From positions 1-42,898 of the IMG/VR virus record IMGVR_UViG_3300034684_000184: a stretch of DNA of 42,898 nt, one strand, 5' to 3'. The stretch's first letter is position 1; each line of letters starts with the position of its first letter. The notes beneath the pieces are model-generated. The model ran no database searches, was not told where the DNA came from, and worked only from the letters and a program-made list of their open reading frames with translations. Origin of the DNA: a virus. The position numbers and the translations under genes are program-made. Shown here piece after piece: positions 1 through 7,011 of this stretch.

Positions 1-126
1 ACAATACTCCTATTTTTTCTTCTTATCTGGGAAATACAACAAAATATTATCACCTGTAGCTACTTTTTTATGGTATTTTCTATTGTTGGGGAAATGCATT
101 ACTTTGCCATTCTCTCGTCGTTTGGT
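1..126. repeat. 126-bp direct repeat, left copy (candidate attL or circle junction)
   Basis: These 126 bases are identical to 42486-42611. Identity stops at base 127 (a here, g at 42612). The repeat covers the last codons of an RHH gene on the minus strand (shared ending NDERMAK), the gap after it, and at 6-10 the complement of an AGGAG ribosome binding site. In the right copy that site serves a small membrane gene. The integrase lies just inside the right copy, which is the expected place for attP, so this may be attL of an integrated prophage. It could equally be the point where a circular genome of about 42,485 bp closes. The window starts exactly at the repeat, so the true left limit of identity cannot be seen. 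Confidence 0.85.
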
Positions 127-296
127 ATGTCATCCATACCTCTGAGGTATTCTTTTTCTGCCTCATACCTTGCAAGGCCTTTTTCTATGAAATACACGAT
201 TTGCTGGTTCACTGTCCTTGTCTCAGATTCTGCAATCAGCTTGATCCTTTCCAGGAGCTCAGCATTCAGTCTTACTGAAAATGTTGAAGATGACAT
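99..296 (-). CDS. Ribbon-helix-helix repressor, Arc/MetJ-like (module A)
   Basis: The protein has 65 residues. The start at 296 is chosen because AAGGAG (complement of 304-309) lies seven bases upstream; longer in-frame starts lack such a site. The N-terminal strand TFSVRL followed by two helices is the RHH pattern, in which a dimer inserts a beta strand into the DNA major groove. The C-terminal part (FIEKGLARYEAEKEYLRGMD) is shared with the RHH protein at 42584-42787. It is divergent to a second RHH gene (414-602) across a short region with paired operators, recalling the Arc/Mnt type of phage control. The last seven codons lie in the 126-bp repeat. A role in the lysis/lysogeny decision is inferred from position; a partition or antitoxin-type regulator is the alternative. 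Confidence 0.75.
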   Translation of the reverse strand: MSSSTFSVRLNAELLERIKLIAESETRTVNQQIVYFIEKGLARYEAEKEYLRGMDDIPNDERMAK

Positions 297-413
297 AAAT
301 AAACTCCTTGTAACAATACAAAGATAACACCGAACACTAAACAACACAAGTTAACACTAACGTTTTGAAAAAACTTGATTGACATACGTGTTTATATGTG
401 TTAGTTTGTGTTC
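297..413. promoter_or_regulatory. Divergent promoter with paired 15-bp operators (module A)
   Basis: Two 15-bp sites face each other: AACACAAGTTAACAC at 343-357 and, on the other strand, AACACAAACTAACAC at 398-412 (13 of 15 equal). Extra AACAC half-sites lie at 326-330 and 333-337. A TTGACA -35 box for rightward transcription is at 379-384, with a weak -10 near 401-407. That puts the transcription start at or very near the ATG at 414, so a leaderless message is possible. The right operator would cover this start. The RHH proteins on either side are the natural ligands. The same geometry with different bases is seen at 42821-42889. Confidence 0.7.
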
Positions 414-602
414 ATGGATATTAAGAACAATCACAATTCAACACAACAAACCTCAACATTTTCCATTCGTGTTGAACAATCGACACTGGATAGGATTGAG
501 AAAATTGCGAGAGAGAGGTCATGGTCCAGAAACAAGACCATCAACTATCTGATTTCGCAACAGGTCGCTGAATACGACGTTCAGCTGGGGGCATCAAAAT
601 GA
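414..602 (+). CDS. Ribbon-helix-helix DNA-binding protein, first rightward gene
   Basis: The protein has 62 residues from ATG 414; a GTG at 408 is in frame but lies inside the operator. The strand STFSIRV, then a helix with RIEKIARER, a WSRN turn and a second helix fit the RHH fold. It is the first gene of the rightward transcript from the TTGACA promoter at 379-384 and overlaps the next gene by ATGA. Paired divergent RHH regulators suggest mutual repression like Arc/Mnt or CI/Cro, with this one as the early (Cro-like) member. That assignment is inference. No Shine-Dalgarno sequence precedes the ATG, consistent with a leaderless start. Confidence 0.72.
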   Translation: MDIKNNHNSTQQTSTFSIRVEQSTLDRIEKIARERSWSRNKTINYLISQQVAEYDVQLGASK

Positions 603-850
603 CCACCCAGATCGACAAGGCTCTCTTGCAGGAGCTGCTAACCGCAAACCAATCCCTCAGCAATGCAATCGCCCAGATACTCACATCGCTTGATGATGAG
701 CGCTGGGTCACCCCGTTGCAGGCAGAGGCTGAGCTGGGGATCCCAGCACAGACGGTTCGCTATCTTGCCAGGACAGGCAAGGTCGCAAGCCGGAAGTTGA
801 GCGAACGGAGAGTGGAGGTATTCCTGTCAGACCTGCAAGGGAAAGCGTGA
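599..850 (+). CDS. MerR/excisionase-type helix-turn-helix protein
   Basis: This protein has 83 residues and starts in an ATGA overlap with the RHH gene. Residues 1-30 look helical. Residues 35-80 hold a winged-helix pattern typical of MerR-like excisionase and terminase-small domains: WVTPLQAEAELGI, then TVRYLARTGKV and a basic strand with SERRVEVF. Such proteins bind and bend DNA. It could act as the excisionase partner of the integrase at the other end of the genome, which is its neighbour if the genome is circular, or as a further early regulator. The sequence alone cannot separate these roles. Confidence 0.6.
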   Translation: MTTQIDKALLQELLTANQSLSNAIAQILTSLDDERWVTPLQAEAELGIPAQTVRYLARTGKVASRKLSERRVEVFLSDLQGKA

Positions 851-875
851 TGTACACACCAAGGAGGTGGGAAAA

Positions 876-1061
876 ATGGGCTTTATTCTTCAGCAACTTA
901 GGCAGTTCACAGGAATCGAGTGGTTCTTGCTCACGGTAGGTGTCCTCGTGTTCTGCGCTCTCGTCTATGCAGCCTTCGCAATCGTTGATGCAGACCAGAT
1001 GTCAGACGAAGAGCGAAAGAAGATCGGACTCGGACCCAGGGGACAAGGAAAAGGATGGTGA
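876..1061 (+). CDS. Small single-pass membrane protein
   Basis: The protein has 61 residues. ATG 876 follows AAGGAGG at 860-866 with good spacing; a GTG at 867 directly abuts the site and is less likely. One strongly hydrophobic segment (about residues 15-37, WFLLTVGVLVFCALVYAAFAI) is followed by a charged tail with SDEERKK. I recognise no family. Its place among early genes, behind the control region, would fit a host-takeover or superinfection-type membrane protein, but nothing in it shows this. Confidence 0.6.
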   Translation: MGFILQQLRQFTGIEWFLLTVGVLVFCALVYAAFAIVDADQMSDEERKKIGLGPRGQGKGW

Positions 1062-1065
1062 GACC

Positions 1066-1287
1066 ATGATGATCAATGAGACCGTCAAATACGCAGGGCA
1101 TGACCTTGATGTACTTGGAAATTACATCAGGGAATCACCTGCGACAAGGTTGGAGCCTGCAGAGGGAGGATACATAGAGGATATGACCGTGATGCTTGGT
1201 GAATACGACATAACCGAGCTGATCTGCCAGTCTCAGCATGTAATGGATGCAATCGAGAAAGAAGCAATAGCAAGGAGAAATCTATGA
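1066..1287 (+). CDS. Hypothetical protein upstream of the recombination genes
   Basis: The protein has 73 residues from ATG 1066, preceded by AGGA around 1052; a second ATG follows directly. It is acidic and mostly helical in look, with no recognisable motif. It overlaps the YqaJ gene by ATGA, so the two are probably translated together, which suggests an accessory part in recombination. No family is recognised. Confidence 0.6.
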   Translation: MMINETVKYAGHDLDVLGNYIRESPATRLEPAEGGYIEDMTVMLGEYDITELICQSQHVMDAIEKEAIARRNL

Positions 1288-2225
1288 GAATCACAAAGAT
1301 ACCGTTTTCAGACAGGACAAACTGGCTGGAACTGAGACGGAACGCCATCGGAGGCAGTGATGCTGCCGCAATCCTGGGATTGAGCAAATGGTCATCACCG
1401 TTGGCAGTATATGCCGACAAGATGGGATTGATTCCAGAGAAGGAGGACAACGAGCCCATGCGACAGGGACGTGACCTGGAGGAATATGTCGCTCAGCGAT
1501 TCACCGAACAGACAGGTCTTTCGGTAAGACGGGAGAATCACATCCTGGTCAATGATGTGAATCCGTTCATGCATGCCAATATCGACAGGCGCATTGTGGG
1601 AAAGAACATCGGCCTTGAATGCAAAACCACTTCTGTGTACAACGATACCGATTTCGAGGGAGGGGATGTACCTCCAGAGTACTACACGCAATGCCAGCAC
1701 TACATGGCTGTCACCGGTTGGGATTTCTGGTATCTCGCTGTCCTGGTACTCAACAAGGGCTTCTATGTATTTGAGGTCCCAAGGAACGAGGACGATATTG
1801 CAGCACTCATCGAGGTGGAGCGCAATTTCTGGAACAACCACATTGCAGCAAAGAATCCACCCGAGCCGATCGAGCAGGATGACGAGACCATCAAGAAACT
1901 CTACCCACAGGACGAGACATCCTATGCTCCTCTTTATTCTGTCTCCCCTGTAATCAGGGAACTCATCGAGAAGAAGGCTGTGGCAAAGCAGCTTGAAGGA
2001 GAGATCAAGGCTCTTGAGAACCGCATCAAGATGGCCATGGGGGATGCATCGGAAGGCTCTGACGGGATCCATACCGTCACATGGAAGACCACCATCAGCA
2101 ACCGTTTCGACACCAAGGCTTTCAAGGTCAAGCATCCTGATCTCTACAAACAATTCACCAACGAAACTTCCAGCAGGCGTTTCCTGCTGAAGGCAAATAA
2201 GGACAGCAAGGAGAGCATTGCATGA
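1284..2225 (+). CDS. yqaJ: YqaJ-type phage exonuclease (lambda-exonuclease-like)
   Basis: The protein has 313 residues. The YqaJ pattern is clear: WLELRRNAIGGSDAAAILG near residue 13, then RDLEEYVAQRF, then a nuclease core with the Asp of HANIDRR and the Glu-Cys-Lys of GLECKTT near residues 110-117, then YYTQCQHYMAVTG. The core is the PD-(D/E)XK type that digests one strand of a DNA end. The last 90 residues add a coiled segment with ENRIKMAMG, common in this family. RecT follows with an ATGA overlap; together they give single-strand annealing recombination like Exo/Beta of lambda, probably for genome circularisation, concatemer formation and gene exchange. Confidence 0.92.
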   Translation: MRITKIPFSDRTNWLELRRNAIGGSDAAAILGLSKWSSPLAVYADKMGLIPEKEDNEPMRQGRDLEEYVAQRFTEQTGLSVRRENHILVNDVNPFMHANIDRRIVGKNIGLECKTTSVYNDTDFEGGDVPPEYYTQCQHYMAVTGWDFWYLAVLVLNKGFYVFEVPRNEDDIAALIEVERNFWNNHIAAKNPPEPIEQDDETIKKLYPQDETSYAPLYSVSPVIRELIEKKAVAKQLEGEIKALENRIKMAMGDASEGSDGIHTVTWKTTISNRFDTKAFKVKHPDLYKQFTNETSSRRFLLKANKDSKESIA

Positions 2226-3121
2226 GTACGAACCAATCAAGACAGACCAACCAACAGGGCCTAATCGCAAAACAGGCGAACAGGGCAGTCGCAACAAAGA
2301 AGCAACCACAGACATTAAAGGATTTCGTGGTGGCCATGCAGGATCAGATTGCAAAGGCACTGCCATCTGTAATCACTGCAGAGCGTTTCACCCGTATCGC
2401 ACTTACCGCCCTTTCCAGCAACCCTAAGCTGGCACAGTGTGAACGCAACAGCTTCCTCGGTGGACTGATGCAGGCAGCACAGCTGGGATTAGAGCCAAAC
2501 ACGCCATTGGGACAGGCGTACCTTATCCCATTCAGGAACAACAAGAAAGGCATCATGGAATGCCAATTCCAGATTGGCTACAAGGGTCTGATCGATCTCT
2601 GTTACCGCTCCGGTGAGATGACCAGTGTGTATGCCCATGTGGTGTACGAGAATGACGATTTTGATTACGAGTACGGTCTTGAGCAGAAGCTGGTACACAA
2701 GCCAGCCAAGATGAACCGTGGAGTACCTGTCTATTACTACGCAGTTTGGAAGCTCAAGAACGGCGGGTACGGATTCTCTGTCTGGTCAGTGGAAGATGTG
2801 GAGAAACATGCACGCAAGTATTCACAAGCGTATAGCTCCTCATCGTCTCCCTGGAAGACCGAGTTTGATGAGATGGCCAAGAAGACCGTACTCAAGGCCA
2901 CGCTCAAGTACGCTCCGATCAAGACCGATTTTGTGATTGATGCAACGACGAACGACGAGAGGGTGATGATCACCGACGAGGACATGGCTCTCCATGGTGA
3001 GTTCGAGGAGGTTGATGACGAAGAGGAAGCTCCCAAGGCTCTTGCTGAAGGAGAGCTGACTGATGAGCAGGTTGCAGAGCTTGAGCTGGGAGATGTTCCA
3101 TTTGGGGATTCACCAGCATGA
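2222..3121 (+). CDS. recT: RecT single-strand annealing protein
   Basis: The protein has 299 residues. The RecT core shows LGLEPNTPLGQAYLIPF (about residues 90-107), FQIGYKGLIDLCYRSG and VYENDDFDYEYG, followed by AVWKLKNGGYGFSVWS. The C-terminal 45 residues are very acidic (EFEEVDDEEEAPK). RecT pairs complementary single strands produced by the partner nuclease, here the YqaJ gene that overlaps it upstream. The RusA gene downstream also overlaps by ATGA, so the three form one translationally coupled recombination block. Confidence 0.95.
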   Translation: MSTNQSRQTNQQGLIAKQANRAVATKKQPQTLKDFVVAMQDQIAKALPSVITAERFTRIALTALSSNPKLAQCERNSFLGGLMQAAQLGLEPNTPLGQAYLIPFRNNKKGIMECQFQIGYKGLIDLCYRSGEMTSVYAHVVYENDDFDYEYGLEQKLVHKPAKMNRGVPVYYYAVWKLKNGGYGFSVWSVEDVEKHARKYSQAYSSSSSPWKTEFDEMAKKTVLKATLKYAPIKTDFVIDATTNDERVMITDEDMALHGEFEEVDDEEEAPKALAEGELTDEQVAELELGDVPFGDSPA

Positions 3122-3534
3122 CGGTTTCATTTTTTATACCTGGTGAGCCGGTCGCACTTGCAAGGCACCGGTACACAATCGCAAAAGGGAAAATCCACAA
3201 CTACAATGCGCCAAAGAATGCCGATTACAAGGCTCTTGTATCCATGATTGCAAACAGGGAAATGAATGGCAGCAGCCCATTAGAGAAAGCGGTAGCACTG
3301 AATATCACTGTCAACAGGCTGGTCCCCCAATCATGGAGCAAGAAGAAACAAAAAATGGCCTTGGCTGGAGAGGTAAAACCTACGACCAGGCCTGACATCG
3401 ACAACTACCTCAAGAGTGTGCTGGATGGATGCACCGGGATCATCTTCAAGGATGACAGCCAGGTTACATACGTCACAGCAAGCAAGGTGTACTCCACTAC
3501 TCCAGGTGTGAGTGTGGTGGCGTTCGAGATGTAA
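3118..3534 (+). CDS. rusA: RusA-type Holliday junction resolvase
   Basis: The protein has 138 residues, the usual length for RusA. The family signature is TRPDIDNYLKSVLDGC (about residues 89-104), with the catalytic aspartates in PDIDN and the later FKDDSQV. An N-terminal strand with IPGEPVALARHR is also typical. RusA dimers cut four-way junctions, and in phages they resolve recombination and branched DNA before packaging. It is the third gene of the YqaJ-RecT-RusA block, and the transcript then runs into the structured non-coding stretch at 3536-3798. Confidence 0.92.
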   Translation: MTVSFFIPGEPVALARHRYTIAKGKIHNYNAPKNADYKALVSMIANREMNGSSPLEKAVALNITVNRLVPQSWSKKKQKMALAGEVKPTTRPDIDNYLKSVLDGCTGIIFKDDSQVTYVTASKVYSTTPGVSVVAFEM

Positions 3535-3558
3535 TAAAAGTAGAGCCAGAGACCACCT

Positions 3559-3580
3559 GCCGTTGGGTGTAAACAGCGGC
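3559..3580 (+). other. Hairpin before the tRNA-like element
   Basis: GCCGTTG (3559-3565) pairs with CAGCGGC (3574-3580) with one G-U pair, around an eight-base loop GGTGTAAA. It lies just after the RusA stop codon and immediately before the tRNA-like element. It may be an RNA-processing signal or part of the same structured RNA. There is no T-run after it, so it is not a normal terminator. Confidence 0.4.
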
Positions 3581-3585
3581 AACCC

Positions 3586-3700
3586 GGGACCGTGATGAAA
3601 CTGGGAGACATAGCGAAGCATTGGGTCTGTAACACCCATAGGAAGCGGAGCACAGGTTAACTGCCAGGTGCTCATGAGGGTCCGAATCCCTCCGGTCCCA
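3586..3700 (+). ncRNA. tRNA-like structured RNA (possible class II tRNA-Tyr, loop GTA)
   Basis: The ends pair as a seven-base acceptor stem: GGGACCG at 3586-3592 with CGGTCCC at 3693-3699, followed by A. A T-arm-like hairpin GAGGG-TCCGAAT-CCCTC precedes the 3' strand. A five-base stem TGGGT/ACCCA closes a seven-base loop CTGTAAC, where GTA would read tyrosine codons. A six-base stem GAGCAC/GTGCTC resembles a long class II variable arm, and ATG/CAT with GGG in the loop resembles a D arm. The element is about 115 bases, roughly 30 longer than a normal tRNA-Tyr, with ten unpaired bases between the D and anticodon stems and no encoded CCA. It is a degenerate or unusual tRNA, or a tRNA mimic. Confidence 0.45.
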
Positions 3701-3701
3701 T

Positions 3702-3774
3702 CGGGGGAGTGATTAGTCCCCGAAAAATATAGTAATACCCCGCCACTTAGCCTGAGCGGTGGCGGGGACTTTTG
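3702..3774 (+). terminator. Two hairpins, the second a likely rho-independent terminator
   Basis: A first hairpin pairs GGGGA with TCCCC inside 3702-3721 and is followed by an A-rich run. The second pairs CCCCGCCAC (3738-3746) with GTGGCGGGG (3759-3767) and is followed by ACTTTT. This nine-base GC-rich stem with a short T-run should stop transcription after the recombination block and define the 3' end of the tRNA-like RNA. The next gene starts at 3799 with its own strong ribosome binding site. Confidence 0.65.
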
Positions 3775-3798
3775 AAAGGATCATCGAGGAGGAAAGCG

Positions 3799-4095
3799 AT
3801 GAGGGCTACAACAGACTTTACAAAATTTATTGGAGCGACACATGTAGACAGTTACCAGAGGCAGCCTAAGCAGGCCCATGTGATAGCGAAGGCTGACGAG
3901 AGTACGGAGCGGCTTGCAAGGGCAATACCCTACTGGCCGGAGAAGATCAGCTACAGGTCCCTGGAGGAGCTTACAGGACTGAGCAAGAAGAACATCCAGA
4001 TGAGGGTGAGCAACTGCCATGGCCGGTACATGATCTTCAGTGACGATGACGGGAAGCTATCAAGGCTGAAACCAGATTTGAGCAACTGCATCTAG
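3799..4095 (+). CDS. Hypothetical protein with helix-turn-helix-like region
   Basis: The protein has 98 residues from ATG 3799, chosen because GAGGAGG lies just upstream. Residues 50-80 (YRSLEELTGLSKKNIQMRVSN) have the look of a helix-turn-helix, so DNA binding is plausible. It is the first gene after a strong terminator and directly precedes the SSB-like gene. No family is recognised with confidence; a small regulator or replication accessory is possible. Confidence 0.6.
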   Translation: MRATTDFTKFIGATHVDSYQRQPKQAHVIAKADESTERLARAIPYWPEKISYRSLEELTGLSKKNIQMRVSNCHGRYMIFSDDDGKLSRLKPDLSNCI

Positions 4096-4125
4096 AAAAA
4101 AGACCAAGCATACAAGGAGAGAAAC

Positions 4126-4488
4126 ATGGCACAAGACCAAAGACAAGAGAAGATCTACTGCGGGAAGGCAGTGGAGCGAACAAACCAATGGGGACAGTTC
4201 TTCAGTGTGAATCTCTGTCTCACCGACATCCCAGAGGAGCATGTGACCACCCTTCAGGACGGAAGAAAATTCGTCAATCTCAAGGTTACTGAGATGAGGC
4301 AGCCGGACGACCGTGGGAACACGCACACTGTTTTGGTGGACACGTGGAAGAAGGACAACCAACAGCCACGCAAGAATCCACAGCAAGCGCCTGCCAGAGG
4401 CTACGGAAGGCAGACGAGTAACTATACACAGCCACAGCAGGAGCTTGAAGGGCCGGAGATGTTCTTAGATTCAGAAATACCATTTTGA
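4126..4488 (+). CDS. SSB-like single-stranded DNA-binding protein
   Basis: The protein has 120 residues. Residues 8-75 are strand-rich and fit a small OB-fold (KIYCGKAVERTNQWGQFFSV). A Gln/Pro/Asn-rich linker follows, and the last residues are DSEIPF, very close to the DDDIPF tip through which bacterial SSB recruits its partners. This layout is that of SSB, although the OB domain is shorter than usual. It would protect single strands made by the YqaJ nuclease and at the replication fork. ATG 4126 follows AAGGAG at 4109-4121. Confidence 0.65.
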   Translation: MAQDQRQEKIYCGKAVERTNQWGQFFSVNLCLTDIPEEHVTTLQDGRKFVNLKVTEMRQPDDRGNTHTVLVDTWKKDNQQPRKNPQQAPARGYGRQTSNYTQPQQELEGPEMFLDSEIPF

Positions 4489-4502
4489 TAGGAGGATTCT
4501 AA

Positions 4503-5006
4503 ATGGAAAAGACATGTAGAAGATGCGGTAGAAGTTTGGATATTTCTTCATTCTACAAGCACTCACAAATGAAAGATGGGTATCTAAATATCTGCAAGGA
4601 TTGTGTGATAAAACGGATGACTGAATATCGTATTAACAATCATGAAACCATCTTGGAGAAAGATAGGATTCGTGGTCGAAAAGCGGAAGCTGTAGAAAGA
4701 AGAAGAGAGTATTACAAAAAACTTAGATCACAAAATCCAGATTTCTATAAGCAAAGGGATGCTAAGTATTTGCGAAAATCTCGTGAGAAATTTCCAGAGA
4801 AAAACATTGCTCGTCAGCGCCTAGAAAGAGCTGTGAAATTAGGCACAATCGAACGTCCAGATGTATGTAGTGCATGTGGAAAGAAATGCAAACCTGATGC
4901 ACACCATAGAGACTACTCCAAGCCTTTTGAGGTTGTCTGGCTCTGCAATACTTGCCATGCGAAAGAACATCGCATTGAAGCGACTGAATACAGGAGAGCG
5001 TTATGA
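4503..5006 (+). CDS. HNH endonuclease with N-terminal zinc ribbon
   Basis: The protein has 167 residues. The N-terminus has CRRCGR and, about 20 residues later, CKDC, a zinc ribbon. A long basic helical middle follows. The C-terminus has CSACGKKCKPDAHHRDYSKP and later CNTCHAKEH, an HNH nuclease core with the H-H pair and two Cys-X2-Cys metal sites. The gene is more A/T-rich than its neighbours and looks like a freestanding homing-type endonuclease. Its 3' end overlaps the next gene by ATGA. Homing into related phages is the likely job; a packaging function is less likely because the terminase genes are far away. Confidence 0.82.
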   Translation: MEKTCRRCGRSLDISSFYKHSQMKDGYLNICKDCVIKRMTEYRINNHETILEKDRIRGRKAEAVERRREYYKKLRSQNPDFYKQRDAKYLRKSREKFPEKNIARQRLERAVKLGTIERPDVCSACGKKCKPDAHHRDYSKPFEVVWLCNTCHAKEHRIEATEYRRAL

Positions 5007-5320
5007 ACCAATCAACAATCCCGATGAAAGAGAAGGTTCCAGTTGTGCAGCTTGTCTACTCATGGCTGGACAACCAGCCGGCAGGAAGAGAGTTCGGTCC
5101 CAGGGATTTGCAGAAATACGTGAGGCAGTCAACCAACGGAAAGCGCAATCCCCAGGACGGAACAATCACCAGATACATCAGAGCCTACAACGCACAAGGT
5201 GGCCATGTAAAGAATGTATCAAGGTCAAAGAGCATCTACCGCATCGAGGACCCAGACCAGTGGGCTGAGGACATCCTGGATGAGATAGAGGAAGCAGAGA
5301 AAAAAGGAGCAGGAGAATGA
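5003..5320 (+). CDS. Hypothetical protein, possible winged-helix
   Basis: The protein has 105 residues and starts by ATGA overlap with the HNH gene. The segment VVQLVYSWLDNQPAGREFGPRD and the later TITRYIRAYN resemble a small winged-helix domain, with a charged C-terminal tail rich in Glu. I do not recognise a family. It belongs to the run of short accessory genes that follows the SSB-like gene. Confidence 0.55.
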   Translation: MNQSTIPMKEKVPVVQLVYSWLDNQPAGREFGPRDLQKYVRQSTNGKRNPQDGTITRYIRAYNAQGGHVKNVSRSKSIYRIEDPDQWAEDILDEIEEAEKKGAGE

Positions 5321-5375
5321 GCACGATAAGAAAGACTGATATTCAATCAGTTGGACGATGAAAGGAAGGTAGCAC

Positions 5376-5654
5376 ATGATAACGATTAAAGTACGTATAA
5401 ACGCAAAAAACATGATGGCTACCTTAGAGATTTCTAAGAATGCCGAGGACCCTACATTCGAAGAGTACGTAGTTGCCAAGAAAATTGAGGACAAGATAAC
5501 CCAAGGGAAGAAGGTTTACGAGGTTCCAAAAGATCAAGCCAAACAGTTCAGGAAGATTCTCCAGTCAATGTACCAGGGCGAGAACAAGTCCAGACCAGTC
5601 CATGCAGACTGGGTCGAGGAAGAGCTGCAGAATCTCGAGAAGGAGGTGGAGTGA
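5376..5654 (+). CDS. Hypothetical protein
   Basis: The protein has 92 residues, preceded by GAAAGGAAGG about ten bases upstream of the ATG. It begins with a short strand (TIKVRI) and the rest is charged and helical (QAKQFRKILQSMY near residue 50). It abuts the next gene in a TGATG arrangement, so the two are coupled. No family or motif is recognised. Confidence 0.55.
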   Translation: MITIKVRINAKNMMATLEISKNAEDPTFEEYVVAKKIEDKITQGKKVYEVPKDQAKQFRKILQSMYQGENKSRPVHADWVEEELQNLEKEVE

Positions 5655-5977
5655 TGAAACACACAAAAGAGCCTTGGAGAAAGGGCTTGGTAAGTACCTG
5701 TATCGTGGCCGACGAGCCTGTCCCTGAGCTGAACGGAAGTGATGCAACCGAGTATTACGGAGGGAAATCAATAATGAGATACATCGAAGTAACAATCAAG
5801 GGAATTTATAGCTACAAGCAGGTAAGCACTTACTTCATGGACTACATGCATGAAGCCTATCTGTCGAACGATGAGCTGAAGGAGTACCGCGACCAGCTGA
5901 AGTCTGCTCTCGAGGAAATCGAGAGCGCAATCGAGGAGCACGTAGATGGAAAAGACCGAATTGATGCTCAGATATGA
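5654..5977 (+). CDS. Hypothetical phage protein, possible fusion of two small domains
   Basis: The protein has 107 residues from ATG 5654, with AAGGAGG near 5640. The first 45 residues (HTKEPWRKG, then TCIVADEPVPE, then YYGGKS) match a pattern I know from small phage early proteins, which normally run longer. Here the match stops abruptly and is followed by an unrelated strand and a helical C-terminus (ELKEYRDQLKSALEEIESAI). It looks like a truncated first domain joined to a second one. The 3' end overlaps the next gene by 32 bases. Confidence 0.5.
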   Translation: MKHTKEPWRKGLVSTCIVADEPVPELNGSDATEYYGGKSIMRYIEVTIKGIYSYKQVSTYFMDYMHEAYLSNDELKEYRDQLKSALEEIESAIEEHVDGKDRIDAQI

Positions 5978-6569
5978 GCAAGAGACAGGCAGGAAGAGCG
6001 TAAGAGGTATAACCGATGGTATCCATGCTGTTTGGTTCGATATCTGGCACTATCAGTATATTCAATGGCTTGAAGCCAAGGCCGAATCCTATGACAGGCT
6101 GATGAGTGGTGGGATGTCAATGAAAGAGCTTGCAAACATTCTCGGTAAACCTGTTGCAATCGATATAGAAAACAGGTTGTGGTGGTTTCCAAAGAAGCCG
6201 GAAATTGGGTGGACTACATGGATTTGGTACGACAATCAGTTCGGGAGTTTTGGTGAAGAACTGCCAAACGGACTTATTACCTACTCTGGTGACTGGCAAG
6301 ACTCCCTCACATTGCCCGATGGATGGGAGGAAGGGAGCATGGAATATTTCATTGAAGATTATGAAGGTTCCAAACACCCAGTCAAGCCATGTCCTGTTTG
6401 CGGAAAAGCACCGGATCGCAATAACTGTGGGCCAGAACTACAAGGAGTTTCTTGCTTCCATTGTGACGTACACTCGACTTTTTGCAAGGAGATTGGAAGC
6501 AATGATATGTTATTGAAAGCTATCGAAAAATGGAATGACGGGAAGTTTGACGTCCCTACTAATAGCTAG
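5946..6569 (+). CDS. Lar-like restriction alleviation domain protein
   Basis: The protein has 207 residues from ATG 5946, with GAGGAG just upstream inside the previous gene. The C-terminal 60 residues hold a zinc ribbon of the Lar kind: KPCPVCGKAP, then VSCFHCDV about 18 residues later, ending in AIEKWN, which is typical of this family. In lambdoid phages Lar/Ral proteins reduce host type I restriction by changing modification activity. The first 140 residues are of unknown function and include a phage-style segment (GMSMKELANILGKPV). Many phages carry such ribbons of uncertain role, so anti-restriction is plausible but not shown. Confidence 0.6.
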   Translation: MEKTELMLRYEQETGRKSVRGITDGIHAVWFDIWHYQYIQWLEAKAESYDRLMSGGMSMKELANILGKPVAIDIENRLWWFPKKPEIGWTTWIWYDNQFGSFGEELPNGLITYSGDWQDSLTLPDGWEEGSMEYFIEDYEGSKHPVKPCPVCGKAPDRNNCGPELQGVSCFHCDVHSTFCKEIGSNDMLLKAIEKWNDGKFDVPTNS

Positions 6570-6579
6570 GAGAAAGACA

Positions 6580-6774
6580 ATGAAAATGGACGATGAACAC
6601 AGAACATACAGGGTCAAGGCAAAAATTCGTGGAAAAGATATGTACCTCGGTGAGGACGGAGCTTTCTATCACAAGGGCGACAAGGACATCATTTACTTTA
6701 CCAAATACCAAGCTACCAGTATTGCTCTTTGTCTAAACAGAATAACCAAGACAGCGGATTTTTCGAGGAGCTAA
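6580..6774 (+). CDS. Hypothetical small protein
   Basis: The protein has 64 residues from ATG 6580, preceded by TAGGAGAAAGACA. It appears strand-rich, with a turn at KGDKDIIY, and contains no recognised motif. It is part of the A/T-richer block of short genes between 5.9 and 8.8 kb. Confidence 0.5.
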   Translation: MKMDDEHRTYRVKAKIRGKDMYLGEDGAFYHKGDKDIIYFTKYQATSIALCLNRITKTADFSRS

Positions 6775-6777
6775 GCA

Positions 6778-7011
6778 ATGAACAAATATTGTCAAAAAGA
6801 TTGCAAGCATAAAGACTATTGCAAATTAGATGAAGAACAGACAAAGAAATGTAAGGTCGATGCAAAGAAAGATGGAAAGATTTTTGGAAGGTCGTTTGAT
6901 GAGATAAATGCAATGCAACATGGGAGGAAGCATGAGCGATTGGCAAACGAGAGAAAATCTCGATTTATTGGAGAAATATCCGCCATTCAATATGTGCGAG
7001 GACTACTATGA
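6778..7011 (+). CDS. Cysteine-rich hypothetical protein
   Basis: The protein has 77 residues. Four cysteines in the first 31 residues (CQKDC, then YCKLDEEQTKKC) could bind a metal ion; the rest is basic. The 3' third overlaps the better-signalled gene that starts at 6932, so the real protein may be shorter in evolutionary terms, with the tail read through another gene. No family is recognised. Confidence 0.45.
   Translation: MNKYCQKDCKHKDYCKLDEEQTKKCKVDAKKDGKIFGRSFDEINAMQHGRKHERLANERKSRFIGEISAIQYVRGLL

Noticed and set aside
1395-2366. 323-codon open frame on the minus strand over the YqaJ and RecT genes
   Set aside because: Both plus-strand genes have clear family motifs here and the minus-strand product has none.
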